From positions 1,240,001 to 1,304,000 of the forward strand of contig JAXGOI010000001.1 of the NCBI GenBank assembly GCA_040767605.1: a stretch of DNA of 64,000 nt, given 5' to 3'. How positions within the stretch are numbered: the first letter of the stretch is position 1; each line of letters begins with the position of its first letter. Positions 8,321 to 16,092 of the stretch are shown piece by piece. The notes under the pieces were generated by a model. It did no database searches, was not told the DNA's origin, and worked only from the letters and a program-made list of their open reading frames with translations. A program made the translations under genes and the position numbers. This DNA is from JAXGOI01 sp040767605. Its GTDB lineage: Bacteria; Bacillota; Dehalobacteriia; UBA4068.

Positions 8321-8821
8321 ATGGCTAGAACAGAAGCCACCAGTATGGAATTAAATGAAAAAGTTGTGTTTATTAACCGCGTTGCCAAAGTCGTAAAGGG
8401 CGGCCGTCGCTTTAGTTTCAGCGCTTTAGTAGTTGTTGGAGACGGCGAGGGCAAAGTTGGCGCAGGGTTAGGTAAAGCAAGCGAGGTTCCCGAGGCTATT
8501 AGAAAAGGCGTTGAGGACGCAAAAAAGAATATGGTAAAAATTCCTTTGCTTAACGGAACAATACCTCATGAAACCATAGGCCGCTTCGGCGCCGGCAGAG
8601 TATTATTAAAGCCTGCCGCCGAGGGTACCGGCGTTATTGCCGGGGGCCCTGTGCGTGCTGTATTAGAAGCAGCCGGTATGAGGAATATTCTTACAAAATC
8701 CTTAGGCTCTAATAATGCAATTAATATGGTTAAGGCAACCATTGAAGGCTTGGAATCCTTAAAAACTGTTGAAGAAGTAAGCCGTTTACGGGGCAAAACT
8801 CCTCAAGAGATTTTGGGTTAG
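8321..8821 (+). CDS. rpsE: 30S ribosomal protein S5
   Basis: S5 (166 aa), a decoding-accuracy protein. Present are EKVVFINRVAKVVKGGRRF, ALVVVGDGEGKVGAGLGKA and the C-terminal GSNNAINMVKAT. Normal length. Shine-Dalgarno AAGGAGGG before ATG. Located between rplR and rpmD as usual. Confidence 0.98.
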   Translation: MARTEATSMELNEKVVFINRVAKVVKGGRRFSFSALVVVGDGEGKVGAGLGKASEVPEAIRKGVEDAKKNMVKIPLLNGTIPHETIGRFGAGRVLLKPAAEGTGVIAGGPVRAVLEAAGMRNILTKSLGSNNAINMVKATIEGLESLKTVEEVSRLRGKTPQEILG

Positions 8822-8834
8822 GGGGGATAAATTA

Positions 8835-9020
8835 ATGGCTAAAATTAAAATCACTCTTACCAAAAGCCCTATCGGCTATAATAAAAAACAGAAAGAAACC
8901 GTTAGAACTCTGGGCTTAAAGAAAATGAATTCCACAGTTATCCAGGAGGATACCCCGGATATTCTGGGTAAAATTCACAGTATTGCCCATTTGGTTACGG
9001 TTGAAAAAGTTGCAGAATAA
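8835..9020 (+). CDS. rpmD: 50S ribosomal protein L30
   Basis: Short L30 (61 aa) identified by KITLTKSPIGYNKKQKETV and LGLKKMNSTV, both typical of bacterial L30. Ribosome binding site GGGGGG is 13 nt downstream of the rpsE stop region. Between rpsE and rplO. Confidence 0.96.
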   Translation: MAKIKITLTKSPIGYNKKQKETVRTLGLKKMNSTVIQEDTPDILGKIHSIAHLVTVEKVAE

Positions 9021-9038
9021 TCATAGGGGGGTGTTAGC

Positions 9039-9476
9039 ATGAAACTAAGCGAGTTAGTACCTGCTCCCGGTTCGCGTCAGAAAGCTGCCCGTGTCGGCAG
9101 GGGTACCGGTTCCGGCTCGGGCAAAACCTCCGGCCGCGGCCATAAAGGACAAAAATCCCGCTCTGGCGGAGGGGTGCGCCCTGGTTTTGAAGGTGGGCAG
9201 ATGCCTCTTGCCCGCCGCCTGCCAAAGCGCGGTTTTACAAATATATTTAAAAAGCAAATTGTAAATGTGGATTTAGAGGCCTTAAATCAATTCCCCAATG
9301 AAACCGTGGTTGATGTAGAATTACTCTTTGACTGCGGAGTTATCGGCAATCCTAAAGACGGGGTTAAAATCCTTGCCAATGGGGAATTGACAAAAAAACT
9401 CACCGTTAAAGTTCCGACCAGTAAGCCAGCAGCGGAAAAAATCGCCGCTCTGGGTGGAAAAGTCGAGGTGATTTAA
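9039..9476 (+). CDS. rplO: 50S ribosomal protein L15
   Basis: L15 (145 aa), a late-assembly large-subunit protein with a glycine-rich, basic N-terminal extension. Diagnostic are GRGTGSGSGKTSGRGHKGQ and GFEGGQMPLARRLPKRGF. Its stop codon abuts the TTG start of secY, and the secY ribosome binding site GAGGTGA lies in the final codons, so translation of the two is probably coupled. Confidence 0.98.
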   Translation: MKLSELVPAPGSRQKAARVGRGTGSGSGKTSGRGHKGQKSRSGGGVRPGFEGGQMPLARRLPKRGFTNIFKKQIVNVDLEALNQFPNETVVDVELLFDCGVIGNPKDGVKILANGELTKKLTVKVPTSKPAAEKIAALGGKVEVI

Positions 9477-10733
9477 TTGTTTGAAACCATAGCAGGAGCA
9501 TGGAAAGTTATTGAGCTGCGTAAAAAGATTATTTTTACCCTATTAATGTTCCTGGTGTTCAGAGTAGGCGCCCATATACCCGTGCCGGGAATAAACAGCG
9601 CAGAGCTTGCCGGTATGCTGGATAATGCCATATTCGGCTTTGTGGATGTTATTTCCGGGGGTTCTTTTAAAAACTTCACTATTTTTGCCATGGGCATTAT
9701 CCCTTATATTAATGCCTCTATTATCGGCAACCTTCTTACCATGGTTATTCCTTATTTTGAGCGCTTAGCCAAGGAAGGCCCCGAGGGCAGGAAGAAAATG
9801 ATGCAGATAACCCGTTACGGCGCCGTTGTACTGGGCTTTGCCCAGGCTGTGGGGATGTCTTTATATTTGCGCCCCGCATTGGTTAACCCCGGGTTTTTCA
9901 ACCTTTTGGTGGTAGCCATAACCCTTACAGCCGGCACAGCCTTTTTAATGTGGCTGGGCGAGCTGATTACGGAAAAGGGTATCGGGAACGGGATTTCGCT
10001 GATTATTTTCGCGGGGATTGTTTCCCGCTTGCCGGCGGGTATTATTAAGCTTTATCAGTATGTAAAAACCGGCGAGGCCAGTATTTTTATGATAATCCTT
10101 TTTTTACTTCTTGCGGTTTTAGTAATCGCTGGGGTAATAGCCATACAGGAAGGAGAAAGGCGTATTCCCGTCCAATATGCTAAAAGGGTTGTGGGCAGGA
10201 AAATATACGGGGGCCAAAGCACTCATATTCCCATGAAAATAAATCAGGCAGGGGTTATACCTATAATTTTTGCCATGAGCTTATTGATTTTCCCCGCCAC
10301 AATTGCTGGCTTTTTCTCGGCAACCAATAGTTTTGCGGCCTGGGTGGAGCGGATATTCGCTTTTAATCACCCTGTATATATGATTTCTTACAGCTTATTT
10401 ATTTTCCTTTTCACTTATTTTTATACCGCGGTAACATTTAATACCTCAGATGTGTCTGATAATCTTAAAAAGCACGGCGGTTTTATCCCCGGCCTCCGCC
10501 CGGGAAGACCTACTGCGGAGTATTTGGATAGAGTCCTTTCCCGGATTACATTTACCGGGGCTTTATTCCTGACAGCTATTGCCCTTATGCCTAGTATCGC
10601 AATGCGTATAACAGGCATGAACCTCTACTTTGGCGGCACCTCCTTACTGATTGCCGTCGGTGTTGCTCTGGATACCATGAAGCAAATAGAGTCTCAATTA
10701 TTAATGCGGCATTATCAGGGCTTTATGAAATAA
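9477..10733 (+). CDS. secY: Protein translocase subunit SecY
   Basis: SecY (418 aa), the channel of the SecYEG translocon in the cytoplasmic membrane. About ten hydrophobic segments run along the protein. Signature sequences are FRVGAHIPVPGI near TM1, the plug-region SGGSFKNFTIFAMGIIPYIN, and the C-terminal HGGFIPGLRPGRPT. The start is TTG, directly after the rplO stop, with GAGGTGA upstream; this gives the usual short N-terminus before TM1. Followed by adk after 16 nt. Confidence 0.98.
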   Translation: MFETIAGAWKVIELRKKIIFTLLMFLVFRVGAHIPVPGINSAELAGMLDNAIFGFVDVISGGSFKNFTIFAMGIIPYINASIIGNLLTMVIPYFERLAKEGPEGRKKMMQITRYGAVVLGFAQAVGMSLYLRPALVNPGFFNLLVVAITLTAGTAFLMWLGELITEKGIGNGISLIIFAGIVSRLPAGIIKLYQYVKTGEASIFMIILFLLLAVLVIAGVIAIQEGERRIPVQYAKRVVGRKIYGGQSTHIPMKINQAGVIPIIFAMSLLIFPATIAGFFSATNSFAAWVERIFAFNHPVYMISYSLFIFLFTYFYTAVTFNTSDVSDNLKKHGGFIPGLRPGRPTAEYLDRVLSRITFTGALFLTAIALMPSIAMRITGMNLYFGGTSLLIAVGVALDTMKQIESQLLMRHYQGFMK

Positions 10734-10749
10734 CAGTGGAGGATCAAAA

Positions 10750-11403
10750 ATGAATATTGTTTTATTGGGACCGCCGGGTGCCGGCAAAGGCACTCAATCT
10801 GATGTCCTGACTAAAAAGCTTTTTCTCCCCCATATTTCTACCGGGGATATGTTCCGTTCGGCAATCAGCGCCGGCACTCCCTTGGGCATAGAGGCCAAGG
10901 ATTATATGGATAAAGGCCTTTTGGTGCCTGATGAAGTCACCATAGGAATTATCAAAGACCGCATAAGTCAGCCGGATTGCCGGGAAGGTTTCCTTTTAGA
11001 TGGCTTTCCCCGCAATATTCTTCAAGCTCAGGCCCTTGATGCTTTGCTGGCGGAATCCAATACCTCTTTGGATGCCGTTATCAATATTCAAGTTCCCTTG
11101 GAGAATCTGATAGACCGTTTAACCGGCCGCCGTATGTGCCGTAATTGCGGCAATATTTATCATCTGCTTTATAACCCCCCCGCTGTTGAAGGTGTGTGCG
11201 ATAATTGCGGCGGCGGGCTCTATCAAAGAAGCGATGATCAGGAGGAAGCGGTTAAGCAAAGGCTTGCGGTTTATGAGGAGCGCACCGCGCCCTTAATAGA
11301 GTATTATGCAAATAAAGGTTTACTCCATAATGTAGACGGCGACCGTCCTATTAAAGATGTAATGGTGGATATGGGGAAAATCTTTGGTAAAAACTGGAAT
11401 TAA
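10750..11403 (+). CDS. adk: Adenylate kinase, zinc-LID form
   Basis: Adenylate kinase (217 aa) catalyses ATP + AMP to 2 ADP in the cytosol. The P-loop GPPGAGKGT spans residues 7-15; the AMP-binding STGDMFR and GFLLDGFPRN motifs follow. The LID domain carries four cysteines (C130, C133, C150, C153), the Gram-positive zinc-stabilised type. In most Bacillota map (methionine aminopeptidase) follows immediately; here it is absent. Confidence 0.98.
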   Translation: MNIVLLGPPGAGKGTQSDVLTKKLFLPHISTGDMFRSAISAGTPLGIEAKDYMDKGLLVPDEVTIGIIKDRISQPDCREGFLLDGFPRNILQAQALDALLAESNTSLDAVINIQVPLENLIDRLTGRRMCRNCGNIYHLLYNPPAVEGVCDNCGGGLYQRSDDQEEAVKQRLAVYEERTAPLIEYYANKGLLHNVDGDRPIKDVMVDMGKIFGKNWN

Positions 11404-11513
11404 TCGTAATGGTTGGGCTCAAGTGATTAACCTTGGGCGGATGTTTATCTTTCTGCGCTTAGCTAAAGGGTAAAAGAAAACAGATTGTGCTGGTGAAAGC
11501 GCTGGTGAAAGCA

Positions 11514-11855
11514 ATGAAAGAAAATTCATGCAAAAAAAAGGCAGGGCCTAAAAGCCATGCCTGGCAGGGGCTCTCAACTCAGGAACCTCTAAAAGCGGGC
11601 CAGCTTGTTAAATCAATTAAAGGACGGGATATTAATTGCTATTACCTGGTTTTAGCCGCCAGGGATAATCTTGTTCTGGTTGTTGACGGACGCAAGCGCA
11701 GCGTAGAGAAGCCTAAAAGAAAAAATCGCTTGCATCTTCAGGCTACGGGCAAAGTTGCGGCTGACTTAGCCCAAAGGCTTGCGGCAGGGGAGTCCATCAG
11801 AGATGAAGAAATTCGAGAGAACTTAACCGGCTTTTTGCAAAGCCCGCAGGGTTAA
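11514..11855 (+). CDS. KOW-domain RNA-binding protein (L14e-like)
   Basis: Small basic protein (about 113 aa) in the slot before infA where Bacillota often carry a KOW-domain gene such as B. subtilis ybzG. The segment AGQLVKSIKGRDINCYYLVL, followed by VLVVDGRKRSVEKPKRKN, matches the L14e/KOW fold. The start is uncertain: in-frame GTG codons at 11487, 11493 and 11505 and ATG at 11514 are possible, and the region contains a 12-nt tandem duplication. ATG 11514 has GGTGA five bases upstream. The precise role in the ribosome or translation is not established. Confidence 0.75.
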   Translation: MKENSCKKKAGPKSHAWQGLSTQEPLKAGQLVKSIKGRDINCYYLVLAARDNLVLVVDGRKRSVEKPKRKNRLHLQATGKVAADLAQRLAAGESIRDEEIRENLTGFLQSPQG

Positions 11856-11874
11856 TGACAAGGAGGGCAGAAAT

Positions 11875-12093
11875 ATGTCCAAACAAGATGGCATAGAAGT
11901 TGACGGCATCGTAGTAGAACCGCTGCCGAATGCGATGTTCATGGTGGAGCTGTCTAACGGCCACCGGGTGCTTGCTCATATTTCGGGCAAAATCCGCACC
12001 AATTATATTCGTATTCTACCCGGCGACAGAGTTACGGTGGAATTATGCGCCTATGATTTAACTAGGGGCCGAATCACTTATCGTCATAAATAA
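11875..12093 (+). CDS. infA: Translation initiation factor IF-1
   Basis: IF-1 (72 aa), the OB-fold factor that occupies the ribosomal A site during initiation. The sequence IEVDGIVVEPLPNAMFMVEL, followed by HISGKIRTNYIRILPGDRVTVEL, is typical. Shine-Dalgarno AAGGAGGG upstream. Between the KOW gene and rpmJ. Confidence 0.98.
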   Translation: MSKQDGIEVDGIVVEPLPNAMFMVELSNGHRVLAHISGKIRTNYIRILPGDRVTVELCAYDLTRGRITYRHK

Positions 12094-12114
12094 AAGGTTT
12101 TAAGTAAAGAATGT

Positions 12115-12133
12115 GCTTTTGCCTGACAAAAGC
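12115..12133 (+). promoter_or_regulatory. Hairpin abutting the rpmJ ribosome binding site
   Basis: GCTTTTG (12115-12121) pairs with CAAAAGC (12127-12133), loop of five, ending immediately before the rpmJ Shine-Dalgarno AAAGGAGG (12134-12141). There is no U-run. Its position suggests a possible effect on rpmJ translation or an mRNA processing site; this is inference. Confidence 0.35.
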
Positions 12134-12147
12134 AAAGGAGGTTCCCG

Positions 12148-12261
12148 ATGAAAGTTAGAGCTTCGGTTAAGCCTATATGTGAAAAATGCAAGCTTATTAA
12201 AAGACGGGGTAAAATTATGGTTATTTGCTCCAATATTAAGCATAAGCAAACTCAGGGCTAA
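12148..12261 (+). CDS. rpmJ: 50S ribosomal protein L36, zinc form
   Basis: L36 (37 aa) with the zinc ligands C11, C14, C27 and H32 (CEKC, ICSN, KHKQ). The sequence starts MKVRASVKPICEKCK, the standard form. Strong Shine-Dalgarno AAAGGAGG. Flanked on both sides by hairpins. Between infA and rpsM, as in other Bacillota. Confidence 0.97.
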   Translation: MKVRASVKPICEKCKLIKRRGKIMVICSNIKHKQTQG

Positions 12262-12265
12262 TCAG

Positions 12266-12287
12266 TCTTCGGGCCTTTGCCCGAAGA
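12266..12287 (+). other. Strong hairpin between rpmJ and rpsM
   Basis: TCTTCGGGC (12266-12274) pairs perfectly with GCCCGAAGA (12279-12287) with a CTTT loop. It is followed by ATTAAGACT rather than a U-run, so it is not a classical terminator. AGTCTT/AAGACT flanks could extend or rearrange it. Candidate processing or autoregulatory element at the start of the rpsM-rpsK-rpsD-rpoA-rplQ block. Confidence 0.5.
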
Positions 12288-12338
12288 ATTAAGACTATTT
12301 AAAAGTATAAGGCAAAAAAGTGGAGGTGTTTACATTAA

Positions 12339-12710
12339 ATGGCACGTATTGCTGGCGTGGATCTGCCCAGAGATAAGCGGGTGGAAATAGGGCTAACCTA
12401 CATCTTCGGAATTGGCCTGTCTACCTCCCAGAAAATCCTGGCCGAGGCGGGGGTTAACCCCGATACCAGAGTTAAGGATCTTACGGAAGAGGAAGTAGGC
12501 AAAATAAGAGATATAATTACCCATACCTGTCATGTTGAAGGCGATTTAAGAAGGGATATTGCCCTGAATATTAAGCGCCTTGGTGAAATTGGCTGCTACC
12601 GTGGTATTCGCCACCGCCGCGGCCTGCCGGTGCGGGGACAAAAAACTAAAACAAACGCCAGGACAAGAAAAGGTCCTAAGCGTACAGTAGGCGCCAAGCG
12701 CAGAAAATAG
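12339..12710 (+). CDS. rpsM: 30S ribosomal protein S13
   Basis: S13 (123 aa), a 30S head protein forming inter-subunit bridges. The start MARIAGVDLPRDKRVEIGLT and the C-terminal RHRRGLPVRGQKTKTNARTR are diagnostic. ATG with a GTGGAGGTG Shine-Dalgarno. First gene of the alpha-operon block. Confidence 0.98.
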   Translation: MARIAGVDLPRDKRVEIGLTYIFGIGLSTSQKILAEAGVNPDTRVKDLTEEEVGKIRDIITHTCHVEGDLRRDIALNIKRLGEIGCYRGIRHRRGLPVRGQKTKTNARTRKGPKRTVGAKRRK

Positions 12711-12729
12711 AGGGAAGGAGGTTATTTAA

Positions 12730-13116
12730 TTGGCAAAAAGACAAACCCGCAGAAGAAAAGAAAGAAAAAATATTGAAGTTGGCGTTGCTCATATTCAATC
12801 CACCTTCAATAATACGGTTATAACCATAACCGATAAATCCGGAAACGCCATAGCCTGGTCTTCCGCCGGGGCAATGGGTTTTAAAGGCTCCCGCAAAAGC
12901 ACTCCCTTTGCCGCCCAAATGGCTGCAGAGGTTGCCGCAAAAGAGTCTATGGAGCATGGTATGCGTCAGGTTGAATGCATGGTAAAAGGCCCGGGTTCAG
13001 GGCGGGAAGCAGCTATTCGTTCCTTGCAGGCAGCCGGTTTGGAAGTAAGCATGATTAAAGATGTTACTCCCATTCCTCATAACGGGTGCAGGCCGCCCAA
13101 AAGAAGAAGAGTTTAG
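12730..13116 (+). CDS. rpsK: 30S ribosomal protein S11
   Basis: S11 (128 aa), in the 30S platform near the E site. Conserved GVAHIQSTFNNTVITITD, GFKGSRKSTPFAAQMAA and the C-terminal DVTPIPHNGCRPPKRRRV identify it. The start is TTG with GGAAGGAGG upstream. Confidence 0.98.
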   Translation: MAKRQTRRRKERKNIEVGVAHIQSTFNNTVITITDKSGNAIAWSSAGAMGFKGSRKSTPFAAQMAAEVAAKESMEHGMRQVECMVKGPGSGREAAIRSLQAAGLEVSMIKDVTPIPHNGCRPPKRRRV

Positions 13117-13130
13117 GAGGTAAACTTTAG

Positions 13131-13757
13131 ATGGCGAGATATACAGGAGCTGTTTGCCGGCTTTGCCGCCGTGAGGGCGTCAAGCTTTACCTCAAGGGTG
13201 ACCGCTGCTATTCCGATAAATGCGCTTTAACCAATAAAGCATATGCACCAGGGCAGCATGGGCAATCCAGGAAGAAACCTTCCGAGTATGGCATTCAGTT
13301 AAGAGAAAAGCAAAAAGTGCGCCGGATTTACGGCATACAGGAAAGACAATTCCGCAATTATTTTGAAAAGGCTGAACGGCAAAAAGGTGTTGTCGGCGAA
13401 AACCTGCTGAGACTTTTAGAATGCCGTTTAGATAATGTTGTTTATCGTTTGGGTATGGCTTCTTCACGGGTTGATGCCCGTCAATTAGTGCGCCACGGCC
13501 ATTTTACAGTAGACGGCAGGAAGGTTAATATACCCTCTTTTTTAGTACGGGTGGGTAATGTAATTTCCGTTAGGGAAAAAAGCCGCTCCTCCGCTAAATT
13601 AACAGGTATTGCAGAGGCTATTGCCCATCGCAATCCTCCGGCCTGGCTGGAATTAGATAAAGAAAACCTAGTTGGCAAGGTTATTGCCTTGCCTGCCCGG
13701 GAAGATATTGATTTGCCGATTACCGAGCAATTAATAATTGAGCTTTATTCCCGTTAG
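13131..13757 (+). CDS. rpsD: 30S ribosomal protein S4, zinc form
   Basis: S4 (208 aa), a primary 16S rRNA-binding protein; in E. coli it autoregulates the alpha operon. The N-terminal cysteines C9, C12, C26 and C31 mark the zinc (C+) form. The S4 RNA-binding domain is visible as LDNVVYRLGMASSRVDARQL and VRHGHFTVDGRKVNIPS. ATG preceded by AGGAGG. Confidence 0.98.
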   Translation: MARYTGAVCRLCRREGVKLYLKGDRCYSDKCALTNKAYAPGQHGQSRKKPSEYGIQLREKQKVRRIYGIQERQFRNYFEKAERQKGVVGENLLRLLECRLDNVVYRLGMASSRVDARQLVRHGHFTVDGRKVNIPSFLVRVGNVISVREKSRSSAKLTGIAEAIAHRNPPAWLELDKENLVGKVIALPAREDIDLPITEQLIIELYSR

Positions 13758-13797
13758 AACTTGTAGCCGCCGAGTACAAATTAAAGGAGGGCGTATA

Positions 13798-14745
13798 GTG
13801 TTTGGTATAGAAAAGCCCAAAGTACAATGTGTAGAGATGGCGCAAGACAACTCTTTTGGTAAATTTGTTGTAGAACCTCTGGAGAGGGGCTATGGTACAA
13901 CCCTGGGTAATGCTTTAAGGAGGGTGCTTTTATCCTCTCTGCCGGGGGCTGCCGTAACTTCGGTTAAAATTGAGGGAGTATTGCATGAATTCTCCACTAC
14001 TGCCGGGGTAATAGAGGATGTTACGGATATTATTCTTAATCTTAAGGGGCTTTCTGTAAAAATGTATTGCGATGAGCCCCGGACAATCTATATCTCGGCC
14101 TCCGGCTCGGGTTCCGTTACCGGGGGGGATATAAAATGCGATGCGGATGTGGAAATCCTAAACCCCGACCATTATATAGCAACCCTGGACAGCGATGGTG
14201 AATTGCATATGTCTATTACCGTTGAAAAGGGCCGCGGTTATGTAAGCGCGGAAAAGAATAAAAAAGAAGAGCAGCCCATTGGGGTTATACCCGTGGATTC
14301 TCTCTTTTCCCCCATTACCAGGGTTAGCTTTTCCGTTGAGGATACCCGGGTAGGCCAGCATACCGACTACGATAAATTAACCTTAGAAGTATATACAGAT
14401 AAAACAATAGCACCGGATGAGGCTGTAAGCACCGCAGCTCATATTTTAAGCGATTATCTTAACCTTTTTATCGGTTTAACCGAGAGCTACCCCCAAGAGG
14501 TTGCCTTAATTGAAAAGGAAGAAAATAAAAAGGATAAATTGCTTGAAATGACTATTGAGGAGTTGGATCTTTCCGTCCGCTCCTATAATTGCCTGAAGAG
14601 GGCGGGGATTCACACCACCCAGGAGCTTGCCCAAAAAACCGAGGAAGAAATGATGAAGGTTCGTAATTTGGGCCGTAAATCCCTTGAGGAGGTTACAAGC
14701 AAGCTTCAGGAATTGGGTTTATCCTTGAGAAAAAGTGAGGAATAA
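13798..14745 (+). CDS. rpoA: DNA-directed RNA polymerase alpha subunit
   Basis: RpoA (315 aa). The N-terminal dimerisation domain contains PLERGYGTTLGNALRRVLLS; the C-terminal domain (about residues 245-310), which contacts UP elements and activators, contains LSVRSYNCLKRAGI and VRNLGRKSLEEV. The reading frame is open further upstream, but GTG 13798 is chosen because it has the Shine-Dalgarno AAAGGAGGGC and the encoded FGIEKPKVQCVE is the usual start. Confidence 0.97.
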   Translation: MFGIEKPKVQCVEMAQDNSFGKFVVEPLERGYGTTLGNALRRVLLSSLPGAAVTSVKIEGVLHEFSTTAGVIEDVTDIILNLKGLSVKMYCDEPRTIYISASGSGSVTGGDIKCDADVEILNPDHYIATLDSDGELHMSITVEKGRGYVSAEKNKKEEQPIGVIPVDSLFSPITRVSFSVEDTRVGQHTDYDKLTLEVYTDKTIAPDEAVSTAAHILSDYLNLFIGLTESYPQEVALIEKEENKKDKLLEMTIEELDLSVRSYNCLKRAGIHTTQELAQKTEEEMMKVRNLGRKSLEEVTSKLQELGLSLRKSEE

Positions 14746-14778
14746 TTGCCCCATTACAGGGCAAAGGAGGTTTTTCAA

Positions 14779-15117
14779 TTGGCATACCGTCGCTTAGGGG
14801 TTAAGAGCGCCCATCGCCGCGCAATGCTGCGTAATGCGTCTACTTCCCTTTTTAAAAACGGCAAAATAGAAACCACCGAGCCTAGGGCCAAAGAGTTGGC
14901 AAGCGTTGCGGAAAAAATGATTACCCTGGCCAAAAAGGGTGATCTAACCTCCCGCCGCCGGGCTCTGGCTTATATTACCGAAGAGGATGTTGTTACAAAG
15001 CTCTTTGGTGAAATTGCCGAAAAATATGCCGACCGTCAAGGCGGCTATACCCGAATTGTCCATATAGGGCAAAGACGGGGAGATGCAGCGCAAATGGCCC
15101 TGGTTGAATTAGTATAA
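14779..15117 (+). CDS. rplQ: 50S ribosomal protein L17
   Basis: L17 (112 aa) near the exit tunnel. AYRRLGVKSAHRRAMLRN at the N-terminus and RGDAAQMALVELV at the C-terminus are typical. TTG 14779 follows AAAGGAGG and gives the canonical start; the frame is open back to the rpoA stop but that extension is not L17-like. Last gene of the superoperon, followed by a strong terminator. Confidence 0.96.
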   Translation: MAYRRLGVKSAHRRAMLRNASTSLFKNGKIETTEPRAKELASVAEKMITLAKKGDLTSRRRALAYITEEDVVTKLFGEIAEKYADRQGGYTRIVHIGQRRGDAAQMALVELV

Positions 15118-15136
15118 TTACCGGAGCCGGTATTTT

Positions 15137-15178
15137 AAAGTCAGGGTGGGGCTTTTGCGCCTATCCTGACTTTGTTGT
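15137..15178 (+). terminator. Rho-independent terminator after rplQ
   Basis: AAAGTCAGG (15137-15145) pairs with CCTGACTTT (15165-15173), extended inward by GU and GC pairs, followed by GTTGT. It closes the ribosomal superoperon. Confidence 0.85.
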
Positions 15179-15182
15179 ATGC

Positions 15183-15210
15183 AAACAACTATATATAAAC
15201 AACTAAAATA
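15183..15210. repeat. 14-bp tandem repeat, 2 units
   Basis: AAACAACTATATAT (15183-15196) is followed directly by AAACAACTAAAATA (15197-15210); the first eight bases are identical. It lies between the rplQ terminator and ecfA1. One of several 14-bp-period repeats in this window. With only two units, chance is possible here. Confidence 0.5.
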
Positions 15211-15216
15211 AAGAAA

Positions 15217-15238
15217 AAAAGCTTTCAGCTTTTATTTC
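15217..15238 (+). terminator. A/T-rich hairpin upstream of ecfA1
   Basis: AAAAGCT (15217-15223) pairs with AGCTTTT (15227-15233) with a TTC loop, followed by ATTTC. This is a weak, possibly secondary terminator behind the rplQ one. Confidence 0.4.
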
Positions 15239-15273
15239 AGCGCATTTAAACAAAAGAAAGGCCGGGGGATTAT

Positions 15274-16092
15274 ATGATAGAAGTTAATAATATCAGCTTC
15301 AGCTATTCAAATAATGGGCCTGAGGCAATTTCCGGCCTTAGCTTTAATTTATACCCCGGCCAATGGGTAGTTGTTATCGGCGCCAACGGCTCGGGCAAAA
15401 GCACAATGGGCCGGCATTTAAACGGCTTATTACTCCCCCAAAAGGGCGAGGTTATTGTGGATGGCATAAGCACCTTAAAAGAAGATGGTTTAGTTGCAAT
15501 TCGCCAGAAAGTGGCCTTCGTTTTTCAAAACCCCGATAATCAAATAGTAGCAACCACTGTTGAGGATGATATTGCCTTCGGCCCGGAAAATTTAGGTTTG
15601 CCTGCCGAAGAAATACGCCGCCGGGTGGATGAGGCTTTAAAAATAACCGGCCTGACCCATTTACGCCATAAGGAGCCATATTTGCTTTCCGGCGGAGAAA
15701 AACAAAGGCTGGCTATTGCAGGGGCTTTGGCAATGGAATCCCCCTATTTAATTTTAGACGAGCCTACCTCCATGCTGGATCCTCAAATGCGCCGCCAGGT
15801 ATTGGATACCCTTGCTTATTTACATCGTCAAATGGGCAAAACCATTATTTATATTACAAATTTGATGGAAGAGGCTTTATTGGGCCAGAGGCTTTTGGTA
15901 TTATCCCGGGGTAAACTGGTTGCGGATAGCTCCCCAAGGGAAGTTTTCGGCAACTTTCAGGCCATGGAGGAATGGGGCCTTAAGCCCCCAGTATTAAACA
16001 GACTTTCCGCTCGCCTTGCGGAGGCGGGCTTCCCCCGGCTAAAAGGCACTCTGACTTTGGAAGAAATGGTGGATAGCATATGCGAATCCTGA
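15274..16092 (+). CDS. ecfA1: ECF transporter ATPase EcfA1
   Basis: First ATP-binding subunit (272 aa) of the shared energy-coupling factor module that powers vitamin and metal uptake with interchangeable S components. Walker A GANGSGKST is at residues 36-44, the Q-loop is FQNPDNQ, the signature is LSGGEKQR and Walker B is LILDEPTSMLD. The switch histidine expected in the H-loop is replaced by Asn: ITNLMEEA, N196, codon AAT at 15859-15861. Overlaps ecfA2 by 13 nt. Confidence 0.95.
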   Translation: MIEVNNISFSYSNNGPEAISGLSFNLYPGQWVVVIGANGSGKSTMGRHLNGLLLPQKGEVIVDGISTLKEDGLVAIRQKVAFVFQNPDNQIVATTVEDDIAFGPENLGLPAEEIRRRVDEALKITGLTHLRHKEPYLLSGGEKQRLAIAGALAMESPYLILDEPTSMLDPQMRRQVLDTLAYLHRQMGKTIIYITNLMEEALLGQRLLVLSRGKLVADSSPREVFGNFQAMEEWGLKPPVLNRLSARLAEAGFPRLKGTLTLEEMVDSICES

